Positions 19,801 through 28,197 of a DNA stretch of 64,000 nucleotides are shown here, one piece after another (the first letter of the stretch is position 1; each line of letters starts with the position of its first letter). Origin of the DNA: Bradyrhizobium sp. CB1650. GTDB taxonomy: Bacteria; Pseudomonadota; Alphaproteobacteria; Rhizobiales; Xanthobacteraceae. The stretch spans positions 9,366,300 to 9,430,299 of the forward strand of contig NZ_CP121695.1 in the NCBI RefSeq assembly GCF_029761915.1, in the 5' to 3' direction. Made by a program: the position numbers and the translations under genes. Below the pieces are notes generated by a model. It was not told the origin of the DNA, ran no database searches, and saw only the letters and a program-made list of their open reading frames with translations.

Positions 19801-19966
19801 CATGACCACGGTCGCCGAGGGCGTCGAGACCGAGGCGCAGCGCGAGATTCTGCGCATGCTCGGCTGCACGGAGATGCAGGGCTATCTGTTCAGCGCGCCG
19901 AAGGCGGCAGCCGACGTGCGCAAGCTGTTCGGTCGGGGTGACGTCCCGGTGGCAGCGGTGGCCTGA
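16859..19966 (+). CDS. Cache-PAS-PAS-GGDEF-EAL membrane signalling protein
   Basis: A 1035-residue protein. It has an N-terminal transmembrane helix (about 30-55), a periplasmic double-Cache-like sensor, a second helix near 330-350 (FMVTTATLSAAVIALILFLI), two PAS domains (first: LNNMSQGLILYDATGYIV), a GGDEF domain with intact GGDEF at 685-689 and an EAL domain with EAL at 813-815, LEITEAVL and DDFGTGYSSLSYL. Both enzymatic halves look intact, so it could make or break c-di-GMP in response to a periplasmic ligand. The ATG at 16859 is chosen for its strong GGAGGGGGA site; an ATG lies 15 codons upstream. It stands 184 bases after the importer operon, so the sensor may respond to related solutes (inference). 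Confidence 0.9.
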   Translation: MRQVFSRMATAMCLAAKGGWDAAMRRGPVLWLTLSGALLVAGIFAVTAMAVGEFRERSLTNRERELENTVQLIARHFDQQFEDSDFIAADLIGQMRLPEITSPEMFRERMSGPAANQMLRSKVSSVSYLGDIAIYDAGGELINWSRAQPLPKINISSRAYFQTFKSNPLGEPVLLESVRSYILGKWTTIVARRLSAPDGTFFGAMVRRIDPDSYQRYFASVALADGAAISLFDREGKMLARYPHVEELIGRSFKDAPLMQKVLTKGGQHTLRVKSPVDGEERLGSAASLTHFPLVIVATNTTAAALADWRQQTGFMVTTATLSAAVIALILFLIIRQINRQNREAQERLEAERLRLDTALNNMSQGLILYDATGYIVTCNRRYADMFGLSTDVIKPGCHIQEAMHHRKERGAFDGDVEEFCADVMRIVAEGKVSTRIHQLPNGRAFQVINTPLAQGGWVATIEEITERRNLEQERDRNYTFLREIIDHIPSQITVKDARTRQYLLVNRIAEEIFRESGETIVGKTAADILPTADADIVTRDDDALLRSPNRLLLKEQTWKTRTDGQRHTISKRIGIRDKAGEPRYIINVIEDITEQRKADEKIAHMAHYDALTDLPNRALFREQIERELERVADGEQFALLYIDVDEFKGINDSLGHHVGDELLKAIAGRIRACLGQGDLIARLGGDEFAVIQTKVESSADVTSFVTRIHEAIRRPYHCLGHQLSTDASIGIALAPQDGTDLDQLIKNADLAMYGAKAEGRRTYRFFEPAMDASAKARLTMEQDLRQAMIDGGFELNYQPLVNLRTGEVSGCEALLRWRHPERGMVSPAEFIPIAEDTGLITEIGDWVLRTACAEAATWPAQVRLAVNVSPVQLKCDTLALKIAGALASSGLDPRRLELEITEAVLIRDDEAALSILHQLRSIGVRIALDDFGTGYSSLSYLKRFPFDKIKIDRCFVADIAEASGAPVIVQAVVNIAAASNMTTVAEGVETEAQREILRMLGCTEMQGYLFSAPKAAADVRKLFGRGDVPVAAVA

Positions 19967-19992
19967 GATGGTGAAACCGAACAAGGCCGTCG

Positions 19993-20259
19993 ACGTGGCG
20001 CAGCCACATCCCCGGCGAGAACGACGGCGGCCCCAACCGGTTGCTCGGCGCTGCCGACCAGGCGCTCTATGCCGCCAAGCGCCTCGGCCGCAAAGGTGTC
20101 ATCTGCGCCGAGCAGATCCTGGCCGAATTCGCCCGGCTCGACCGCGAAATGTCGCAAGTTCCGGCGCCCGCCGCGCGCAAATCGGCCGAGATCGTCGCAG
20201 CGAGAAGCGGTTGCCCGCCCCTCGCCAATCGGCTAAATGAGCGGTCACTGCACCCGTAG
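19993..20259 (+). pseudogene. C-terminal scrap of a GGDEF (diguanylate cyclase) domain
   Basis: In one frame the sequence reads HIPGENDGGPNRLLGAADQA and then [11 protein letters not shown], the final helix of a GGDEF domain, followed by about 50 non-conserved residues to a stop that falls inside the tRNA gene. The catalytic part is absent and there is no start codon with a ribosome site. It appears to be what is left of a diguanylate cyclase gene lost by deletion, beginning a few dozen bases after the large GGDEF-EAL gene. Confidence 0.65.
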
Positions 20260-20326
20260 CTCAGCTGGATAGAGCGTTGCCCTCCGAAGGCAAAGGTCAC
20301 ACGTTCGAATCGTGTCGGGTGCGCCA
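20250..20326 (+). tRNA. tRNA-Arg (anticodon CCG)
   Basis: A 77-nt cloverleaf. The acceptor GCACCCG pairs with CGGGTGC, the D-arm is GCTC-AGCTGGATA-GAGC, the anticodon stem TTGCC/GGCAA encloses CTCCGAA with CCG at the anticodon, and the T-arm is ACACG-TTCGAAT-CGTGT. The discriminator is G and CCA is encoded. It reads CGG codons. It marks the left edge of the accessory region, which fits the habit of genomic islands to insert at tRNA 3' ends; no integrase gene is present here. Confidence 0.97.
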
Positions 20327-20672
20327 CTTCGGCGTATGCTGCTGCTTCTGAACGCCGCCGAACTTGCCCTGGGAGATTTCGGCCCGGGTGTATTGTGCTC
20401 GAAGGCTTGTATCGCCCGATTTGCTCTGCAGCGTGGAGACGAATGAAGGGAAGATGTGCAACCGACGCTTGCTAACACGCGCCGCATGACGTTGTGGAAG
20501 TCCTGCAAGCGGCGCCAATTACACCAAGATCAGAAGCCTCTGCCGCAGCCTGCGAGAGCCATACGCGCTACGTGAAAAAGCCATGATGCGGCAGCATCGC
20601 TCATTCCGTTCCAGCCGACGGCCAACTGGCTGCCGGCACCGCCTCGGCAACGCATCCGAGCACTGATGACGT
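20327..20672. other. Gene-free stretch after the tRNA
   Basis: These 346 bases hold no supportable gene. The minus-strand frame reading through the tRNA ([20 protein letters not shown]) is a well-known artefact of tRNA antisense translation. No direct repeat of the tRNA 3' end and no integrase fragment was seen here. Confidence 0.6.
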
Positions 20673-21764
<1,092 letters not shown>

Positions 21765-22055
21765 GACGTTTCTCCCTTTCGATCTTCCGCGTCGCAATCG
21801 CTAACCCCTAACGATTTCGCGCGGCGCCGCCTCTCGGCGATCTGGTCCTCCATTTTTGCCGGCATCTCCCCGAACGAATGCCAGAATGCCAACAACTATA
21901 TCAGGCGCTGACGCCGCCGGGCTATCAGACGTTCGGGTAGAGGCGCCGAATTGGGGTGCAACTCGGAGACGACTGGCCAAACTTCTCTTGGGTGCAATCG
22001 CAGAGCGAGCGGCGGTTTGCCCAGGGTTAGGAGCCGTGGCGCAATATTGAGCGCG
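21765..22055. other. Gene-free stretch upstream of the TRAP receptor
   Basis: About 290 bases without a supportable gene; they should contain the promoter of the leftward TRAP receptor gene, but no clear -35/-10 pair stands out. A lone half-copy of the island repeat arm, GCCGTGGCGC, is at 22034-22043. Confidence 0.4.
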
Positions 22056-22115
22056 GCATCATAGCGCCACGGCGAAGCAATAGTGCCCATCTTCATTGGC
22101 CGTGGCGCGCCATTC
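22056..22115 (+). repeat. Island palindromic repeat, copy 1
   Basis: The unit runs from GGCATCATAG through the arm GCGCCACGGC (22065-22074), a loop of about 25 bases containing TAGTGCCCATCTTCATTG, and the inverse arm GCCGTGGCGC (22100-22109), ending GCCATTC. The two arms pair perfectly over ten bases and the 3' end reads G-CCA after the stem, like a tRNA acceptor. Copies also occur at 23.1, 24.1, 27.2, 32.0 and 35.2 kb and in worn form at 39.0 and 41.6 kb. Confidence 0.85.
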
Positions 22116-22299
22116 TACGCTGGAGCACGATACTGCGGCCCGTAGGCACACTGTCCCGCGCAGGCGTGCTTAGCCATGACGTGAGCCGGTTTTGACGCGA
22201 CCCGGGTCACGCGGCCGCCCAGAGCGGACACACTTGCATCGGCGTACTTCCGCGGGGCGTGTCGCTCCGTGCTTTTTCCGCGGCACGCATGGGAAATCA

Positions 22300-22968
22300 T
22301 CACCGCCTCGTCTCGGAGAGTCCCTGTCGATTCGGCTCCAACTGCTCTCGCCGCCAAAGGCACGCGGCGAGCCACACACAGCCGACTGCGACCAGTAACC
22401 CATGCGCGATGCGGAGGGGCTGCGCGCCGAAGAATTGCGGAATGTACAAGGACATCCCGATGGCGAAGGGAACGCCGCTTGCCTTCGGATAGCGACAGGA
22501 CCGCCAAAGCGCTGTTGCGGTCGCAACTGCGGAGGCGGCAAGGAGCAGCAGGCCGGCAAGGAACAGGGCGAGGCCGGGGCCGGAACGGATGACCTCGACC
22601 AAGGCGAGCGGAGAGGCAGAGTTTTGCCGCAGCGCTTCCTGCCCCAGCGCGTGAAGGCCATAGGCTTCGCCGCCGTAGAACGGCAACGTAAAGCCCGTGC
22701 CAATCATGCTCAGGACGACGGCGACAAAGAGCAGGCGTTCGACCGACGTCCCGAGTAGAGAGCGTTGCAGCCCGAGCAGCCCCAGCGGCAACAAGGTAAA
22801 CGCCACAATGGCAAGCATGTGCGCAGCCAACCATGCCCCAGACGCAAAGGCTGCGGCGCCCAGTAGCGACCTCTCGTCGGAGAACGGGCGAAGTGCCGGG
22901 TAGATCACGAACAGAATCCCGGAGATCACAAGGGCGCCGGCGCCGAAGCGGATACGGTTCGCAAACAT
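22300..22968 (-). CDS. Integral membrane protein of unknown function
   Basis: A 222-residue hydrophobic protein with about six predicted helices (for example GALVISGILFVIYPALR and LALFLAGLLLLAASAVATA). No catalytic or transport motif is recognised. The frame is open further upstream through a repeat copy, but the ATG at 22968 has AGAGGA five bases upstream and begins MFANRIRFGAGALV, ahead of the first helix. It lies alone between two repeat copies in the accessory region; its function is unknown. Confidence 0.7.
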   Translation of the reverse strand: MFANRIRFGAGALVISGILFVIYPALRPFSDERSLLGAAAFASGAWLAAHMLAIVAFTLLPLGLLGLQRSLLGTSVERLLFVAVVLSMIGTGFTLPFYGGEAYGLHALGQEALRQNSASPLALVEVIRSGPGLALFLAGLLLLAASAVATATALWRSCRYPKASGVPFAIGMSLYIPQFFGAQPLRIAHGLLVAVGCVWLAACLWRREQLEPNRQGLSETRR

Positions 22969-23085
22969 CGATTCCTCTAGGGCGTACATGAGAGCCTGGC
23001 CGTGACCTCGCGGCCATGCGCTCCAAGCGCAGCGTTTCCGAGAAGGCACGGCAAAGTCGGGATGGCTTTTCGCAAATTCGGATGG

Positions 23086-23147
23086 TTCATCATAGCGCCA
23101 CGGCGAACCAATAGTGCCCATCTTCATCGGTCGTGGTGCGCCATTTC
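23086..23147 (+). repeat. Island palindromic repeat, copy 2
   Basis: The arms are GCGCCACGGC (23095-23104) and GTCGTGGTGC (23130-23139), with the loop TAGTGCCCATCTTCATCG and the end GCCATTTC. Two changes in the right arm weaken the stem to partly G-T pairs. The remaining bases of the 343-base gap between the membrane protein and the DUF6624 gene show no gene. Confidence 0.85.
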
Positions 23148-23311
23148 GAAGAGCACGCTACGGCCCCCCACGAGGGTCCGCTTTCTGCGCTGCAGCCCCA
23201 CGATCAGCTACCCCTACGGAGCCCGCCCGTTCGAGGGTTTGCTGCTACAATGGGCAGCACGTTCCGATGCTTCACCTGTTCAAGGGCCGCACGTTGGGCC
23301 ATCATCTCGGG

Positions 23312-23899
23312 ATGGATTGCAGAATTAGCGACGAGCTCATCGCCATGGCGGAGCACGACCGGAGGATCGGTGATGAGCTGGCGGCGTCGGGAGCGCTGTA
23401 CGAGGGCTATGATCCGCGTATGGCCGCCGTTCACGAGAAGAATGCGCTGCGGCTCCGGGAGATCATGGCCCAGATCGGATGGCCGACGGAGCGCCTAGTC
23501 GGCAAGCGAGCCGCGGAGGCCGCTTGGCTGATCGCCCAGCACGCCATCGCGCACCCGCAATTCCAGCGCTCGTGCCTTAAGTTCCTTGCCGTGGCCGCGC
23601 GCGAGCACCTGGTCCCAGCCTGGCAGCCGGCCATGCTAGAAGACAGGATCCGTGTATTCGAAGGTAGGCCGCAGCTCTACGGAACGCAGCTCGAGCCCGA
23701 TGAGCACGGCAACATGCGGCCCTACACGATCGAGGATCCGGAGGGAGTGCACGAACGACGCCGCGCGGTCAGTCTCGAACCTCTCGCTGAAAGACTTGCT
23801 CGCGCAAAACCGCAGCCGCTGCCAGCCGACCGTGAACGGTTCGAGCACGACTATCAGGAGTGGCTCATTGCGGTCGGTTGGCGCACGCGTCCGCAATAG
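23312..23899 (+). CDS. DUF6624-domain protein
   Basis: A 195-residue soluble protein matching the DUF6624 pattern: LREIMAQIGWPTERLVGKRA, AWLIAQHAIAHPQFQRSCLK, and later LYGTQLEPDEHGNMRPYTIE. The conserved W, H-Q and Y-G-T-Q residues suggest a conserved fold, but its biochemical role is not known to me. Start choice is uncertain: ATGs at 23267 and 23312 both lack a strong ribosome site; I chose 23312, where homology-like sequence begins. It lies just downstream of repeat copy 2. Confidence 0.75.
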   Translation: MDCRISDELIAMAEHDRRIGDELAASGALYEGYDPRMAAVHEKNALRLREIMAQIGWPTERLVGKRAAEAAWLIAQHAIAHPQFQRSCLKFLAVAAREHLVPAWQPAMLEDRIRVFEGRPQLYGTQLEPDEHGNMRPYTIEDPEGVHERRRAVSLEPLAERLARAKPQPLPADRERFEHDYQEWLIAVGWRTRPQ

Positions 23900-23984
23900 T
23901 CGAGTAAGGAGCCCGCATGAGGCTGCAGCTAAACGGCTAGGTTGCAAGACCCAGACGGCCGCAACGGCTCACCACGTCGATCCC

Positions 23985-24181
23985 AGGGTTGATCGAGAGG
24001 ACCGCTATCGGAGGGTAGCCGGACGGCCCTGCAAAATCGGGGGAGACAGCCGTCAAGGAGGCGTAGTGCAAGAGCGCGGGCCGTCGCAGATTTACCGATA
24101 GGAGCGCATGGCGGGCTGCGGCATCATAGGGGCACGGCGAATGAACCGTGCCCATCTTCATCGGCCGTGGCGCGCCATTTC
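23985..24181 (+). repeat. Island palindromic repeat, copy 3 with extended left part
   Basis: The core palindrome is 24119-24181, with arms GGGGCACGGC (24129-24138) and GCCGTGGCGC (24164-24173). Upstream, TTGATCGAG, ACCGCTAT, TCGGGGGA and GCGTAGTGC blocks occur in the same order as before copy 4 at 27085-27205, so here the repeat unit is about 190 bases long, not 60. The rest of the gap up to the insertion sequence shows no gene. Confidence 0.75.
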
Positions 24182-24374
24182 CGTATACGCAATCGCCGCC
24201 AAATCGGCCGGCGCTTCGATTAACCAGTCAAGTTGTCGAGTTGAGCGCACTGTCACCGCAATCGCCCCAATTCGGGCGCGGCAAGGCGACAGGCAGGCCA
24301 GTCCCAATCGGACGTGAATGTCCGGTATTGTGGCTAGCGGACGCTAAAGCAGACGTCGCAAAATCGACGCTATT

Positions 24375-25873
24375 GACCGATTCCGTTGAAAAAGCCCGGC
24401 AGTAATTGATTGTAATGCCGCGTGCACTGCCTTTTGCCGGATCTATGCGGGCCTCAGGGTGGGCATCGGGATCAGCTTGGCCATCTTCCGGAGGTTCTGG
24501 GCGATGGCTGCGAGGATGAACTCGTCACGCGCGCCGTTTGGGCCTCGTAGACGTAGACGGTCGAGCTTGAGAATGCGCTTGAGATGCGCAAATAGCATCT
24601 CGATCTTTTTGCGAAGCCGCCGCGATACCAGCCCCTCCCAAGATCGCGCGATCTCGCGCGCCATGTCACGAGCGCCTTCATAGATCGATCGCGGCACGTA
24701 TCGAGCCGGCTCCTTTGGACAGCACCGGGGCTTTAGACGGCAAGCTTGGCAATCATACTTGCTCGCCCGGTAGCGTAGTGTCCCACCATCGATTAATGAG
24801 CCGGTCGTCGTCAGCAACTTGCCGCCGGGGCAGACGTAGACATCGCTGGCATGGTCGTAGGTGAAGTCGTCGCGTGAGAAGGTACCATCCTGGCGCCCTG
24901 ACTTGTCGAACACCGTCACATGCGGCTCGATGCCATGCTCATAGACCAGCCAGCCGAGCATCTCAGCCGAGCCGTAAGCGCTGTCGCCCATGAGCCTGGC
25001 CGGATAGATGTCGAAGCGCTCCATCGAACGTTCGATCATGCGTTTGGCGGCGAGGACCTCGGCCTGTCGGATCGCCGTGGTTGCTTCAACATCAACGATG
25101 ATCGCGTTCTCAACGTCGATCAGGTAGTTCGTCGAGTAGGCAAAGAACGCTTGGCCGCCGTGCGCCCCCGTCCAGCGCGCCGCCGGGTCGGAGGGCGACA
25201 CGAACTTCGGGGTGACCTCGGTCGCAGCTCCAAAGGCGGCATCGTCGAGGACGGCCAGATACTCATCGATCGCGCGGCCAGCGGCTTCCGGCGGAAGTCC
25301 CTTGTCGCCTTCGATCCCCTTCTGCCGATTGGCATCGGCCTTGATCAGGCTCGCATCGACCGCGATCCTTCACCACCGACCAATCGCTCTTCAATGCAGC
25401 GGCGCAAGACGCTCTCGAACACGCGACGGAAGAGATCGCTCTGCCGGAAGCGGCCATGCCTGTTCTTGGAGAACGTCGAGTGATCCGGCACTGCCCCATC
25501 CAGACCGAGCCGGCAGAACCACCGGTAGGCCAAATTGAGATGGACCTCATCGCACAGCCGCCGCTCCGATCGGATGCCCAAGCAGTACCCGATCAGGAGC
25601 ATCCGGATCATCAGCTCCGGATCGATCGAAGGCCGACCAATGCTACTATAGAACGGCGCCAGGTCCCGCCTGATCTCTTGAAGGTCAACAAACCTATCGA
25701 TCGACCGAAGCAGGTGGTCGGCGGGGATATGCTTCTCGAGCGAGAACTCATAGAACAACGCAACCTGTTCGACTTGCCGATGCCCCATCATGATCTTCAG
25801 TCCTGCCAATTAGACAGACTGAATCACTGCTACCCTTGAGTCGCAACTGCCGCCTTTTTCAACAGAATCGACC
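24375..25873 (-). mobile_element. IS1182-like insertion sequence with GACC target duplication
   Basis: The element spans 24379-25869 (1491 bp). Its left end is GATTCCGTTGAAAAAGCCCG and its right end, read inward, is GATTCTGTTGAAAAAGGCGG, giving imperfect terminal inverted repeats of about 25 bases. The four bases GACC stand on both sides (24375-24378 and 25870-25873), a target-site duplication of the size usual for IS1182. One transposase gene on the minus strand fills it. Intact ends and matching flanks point to a fairly recent simple insertion. Confidence 0.88.
24443..25809 (-). pseudogene. IS1182-family transposase, frameshifted
   Basis: Two minus-strand frames together make one transposase of about 455 residues. 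The N-terminal frame (25809-25345) carries the family opening IDPELMIRMLLIGYCLGIRS and YRWFCRLGLDGAVPDHSTFS, and ends abnormally in LVGGEGSRSMRA. Reading the second frame from about 25361, it continues AVDASLIKADANRQKG and then the DDE core with MGDSAYGSAEMLGWL and the zinc-like cluster CQACRLKPRCC. Where GGATTCGCGGTC is expected the sequence has GGATCGCGGTC, so one T is missing. No slippery run is present, so the break is probably an inactivating deletion or a sequencing error rather than programmed frameshifting. Confidence 0.88.
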
Positions 25874-26036
25874 CGAAGCCGACCTTGCGCCGATGCCGCC
25901 GGAGGCGCGGTGCGGGCTCGAAAATAAATTCGTAGAGCATGTCGTTTTGGCGGTCCGCCGTTCGACTGGGTGTCGGCGGAGCCACTGCGGTTGTGGCTGG
26001 AGCTCACAATGTGACTGGATCTTACGGAGGTTGGCA

Positions 26037-26999
26037 ATGACGATCTCGTATCGATTTATCGAGACAAATGGCATTCGAATGCACCTGGCCGAAGCAGGGA
26101 GCGGCCCCACCGTGCTTCTCTGCCATGGCTTTCCGGAGTGCTGGTATTCGTGGCGGCACCAATTGGAAGCGCTCGCTGCCGCCGGATATCGCGCCATCGC
26201 GCCCGACATGCGCGGTTACGGGCAGACGGACAAACCTGATGCGATCGATCAATACACTCTATTGCATTTGACCGGAGACATGGTCGGATTGCTCGACGCG
26301 ATCGGCACGGATCAAGCAGTCGTTGTCGGACATGATTGGGGAGCGCCGGTCGCTTGGCGCTGCGCGCTGTTCAGACCGGATCGATTTAGGGCCGTCGTTG
26401 GCTTGAGCGTGCCGTTTCAGGTGCGTGGTCCCAACCGACCAAGCACCGTCATGCCGAGGACCGAAAAGCAGCGCTTCTATCAACTGTATTTCCAGACGCC
26501 GGGCGTTGCCGAGGCAGAACTCGAAAAAGACGTCCACAACGCAATCAAGACGACATTGTTCGCCTTATCTGGCGATGCGCCGGTTGAAGATCCTGCGTCG
26601 CTCACGATGCTTCCTAGTGAGGGGGGGTGGCTTGATGGGAAGCCTACAACCCAATCATTGCCGACGTGGCTCACGGACAGTGACATCGAATTTTACGTTG
26701 AAGAGTTCAAGCGCACCGGCTTTGGAGGAGGTTTGAATTGGTATCGCAACATTGATCGCAATTGGGAGTTGCTCGCACCATGGTCCGGCGCAAAGGTTCA
26801 GGTCCCGGCACTCTATGTCGTTGGCGATCGAGACGGGGTTTACAGATCGCCGAGTTGGAGCCATCTCGTCCCTAGCCTGAAACAGTTCGTGCCCTTGCTT
26901 CGCGAGACAATAGTCTTGAAAGGTTGCGGTCATTGGACTCAGCAAGAGCGCGCCAAAGATGTAAGCAACGCGCTCCTGGAATTCCTGAAACAGTTATAG
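26037..26999 (+). CDS. Epoxide-hydrolase-like alpha/beta hydrolase
   Basis: A 320-residue alpha/beta hydrolase of the soluble epoxide hydrolase group. The oxyanion motif HGFPE is at 30-34, the nucleophile Asp at about 100 in GHDWGAPVAW, the acid in GDRDGVY (about 264-266) and the catalytic His at about 299 in CGHWTQQERA. An Asp nucleophile rather than Ser supports epoxide (or haloalkane) hydrolysis. The start ATG at 26037 has ACGGAGG seven bases upstream; the open frame further upstream lies in the IS flank and is not coding. The gene is single and sits in the accessory region, so it may be acquired. Confidence 0.88.
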   Translation: MTISYRFIETNGIRMHLAEAGSGPTVLLCHGFPECWYSWRHQLEALAAAGYRAIAPDMRGYGQTDKPDAIDQYTLLHLTGDMVGLLDAIGTDQAVVVGHDWGAPVAWRCALFRPDRFRAVVGLSVPFQVRGPNRPSTVMPRTEKQRFYQLYFQTPGVAEAELEKDVHNAIKTTLFALSGDAPVEDPASLTMLPSEGGWLDGKPTTQSLPTWLTDSDIEFYVEEFKRTGFGGGLNWYRNIDRNWELLAPWSGAKVQVPALYVVGDRDGVYRSPSWSHLVPSLKQFVPLLRETIVLKGCGHWTQQERAKDVSNALLEFLKQL

Positions 27000-27084
27000 A
27001 TCGCGAACGGGGATTTGCGTAGACGCGGAAAGCAACGCAATGTCGCGTTTTGTGCATTGGCCCTTCGCGTCTATCTGGGAGGCT

Positions 27085-27267
27085 GATCGAGATTACCGCT
27101 ATTGAGGGGTAAGCGGAGCATCCCGCAACATCGGGGGATCCACGATGCGTAGTGCTAGATGGCAGAGCATCGTAGACTTGCCGATTGTAGCGTATCGCGG
27201 GCTTCGGCATCATAGGGGAATCGCGAACGCGTAGTGCCCATCTTCATCGGCCGTGGCGCGCCACTTC
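27085..27267 (+). repeat. Island palindromic repeat, copy 4 with extended left part
   Basis: The core is 27205-27267, ending TAGTGCCCATCTTCATCGG and CCGTGGCGCGCCACTTC. The left arm here is worn (GGGGAATCGC), so the palindrome is broken. The upstream blocks TTACCGCTATT, CATCGGGGGATC, GCGTAGTGC and TTGCCGATTG match those before copy 3. No gene is seen in the 412 bases between the epoxide hydrolase and the Pr6Pr-family gene. Confidence 0.75.
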
Positions 27268-27411
27268 CTGAATCTACGATTTCCTGCGATCCGGTACGCG
27301 GGCTACACCGGAAGAGATTCATTGTCGTAGGAGGGACGGTGTTCGGTGGCGTTCGGCGTTCCGCATGACTACGGGCGGAGCGTAACACCTACCCGACACC
27401 TGTCTCCGCCC

Positions 27412-28011
27412 TCAGCGTCGAGCGAGCATGCGGTCGATCCAGACCAAGACTTGCCCAGCCGCAACAAAACAGAGTGTGATCAATACCGCATTTCCTATAA
27501 CCCGTGCCCAGCCTAGCTCAGATACGTCGATGAACGGATAAGCGTACTTTCCCGCAAGTGCGCCGCGGACCAAGGCATAGACCAGATACCCCAGAGGGTA
27601 GAGTGTCCAGAGCAGCGGATCGCGCCACGAGAGCATTCCCTTCCGCGTAAACAGCAACCAGAAGAGCACGACAAGGACTGGGTTGAACTGATGAAGCAGG
27701 AAATTTGCCTCCGCAGTCGCTCCCGCCAAGGTGCGCCGCCCCTGGAGCAGGAGCGCAAAGATCACGCCGACCAAGACAATTGAGAAAACTACTCCGGCCA
27801 TCAGTCGCGGATGGTCTAAACGCTTCCCGCAGATTGCAAACGCACCGAATACGACGGCGAGAAGAGCATTGGTAAGGATCGTAAAGTACCCGCCGAGCAC
27901 CCACGCGGCGCCAAGAATGGATGCGCCGCCCTTCATCAATGTGATGAATTCAAGTCCAATGCCTGCGCATGCAGACACGCAGATCGACAAAGCGAACAAA
28001 CGAGAGAGCAT
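27412..28011 (-). CDS. Pr6Pr-family membrane protein
   Basis: A 199-residue protein with six predicted helices. The segment GGYFTILTNALLAVV near helix 2, HQFNPVLVVLFWLLF in the middle and YPLGYLVYALVRGALAGKYA near the C-terminus are characteristic of Pr6Pr / FAR-17a-like membrane proteins. Members have no firm function; a role in lipid or steroid metabolism is only assumed from distant eukaryotic relatives. The start is an ATG at 28011. It is divergent from the autotransporter gene. Confidence 0.82.
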   Translation of the reverse strand: MLSRLFALSICVSACAGIGLEFITLMKGGASILGAAWVLGGYFTILTNALLAVVFGAFAICGKRLDHPRLMAGVVFSIVLVGVIFALLLQGRRTLAGATAEANFLLHQFNPVLVVLFWLLFTRKGMLSWRDPLLWTLYPLGYLVYALVRGALAGKYAYPFIDVSELGWARVIGNAVLITLCFVAAGQVLVWIDRMLARR

Positions 28012-28197
28012 TATCGAATACTATATTTCTCTTATGATTTTTTTCTATCTATCAGCAGAGAACCGCGAGTGCAGGTTCTCTCGAGGCCCGGGCCGGAGCC
28101 CTATTGGTCGCGGAGCCGCTAATGCTCTGAATTTACTTCTGCTTTCGGTGGTAGAGCGGAGTTGGCCGGACTTGCCGCTGGTTCGACCCGGCCGCGA

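Noticed and set aside
16682..19984. 1100-residue open frame antisense to the Cache-PAS-GGDEF-EAL gene
   Set aside because: High GC keeps the opposite frame open; it is rich in Arg, His and Gly, matches no family and lies fully over a well-supported gene.
20245..20508. Minus-strand ORF reading through the tRNA ([18 protein letters not shown])
   Set aside because: This is the familiar translation of the antisense strand of a tRNA gene and its flank, a common false prediction.
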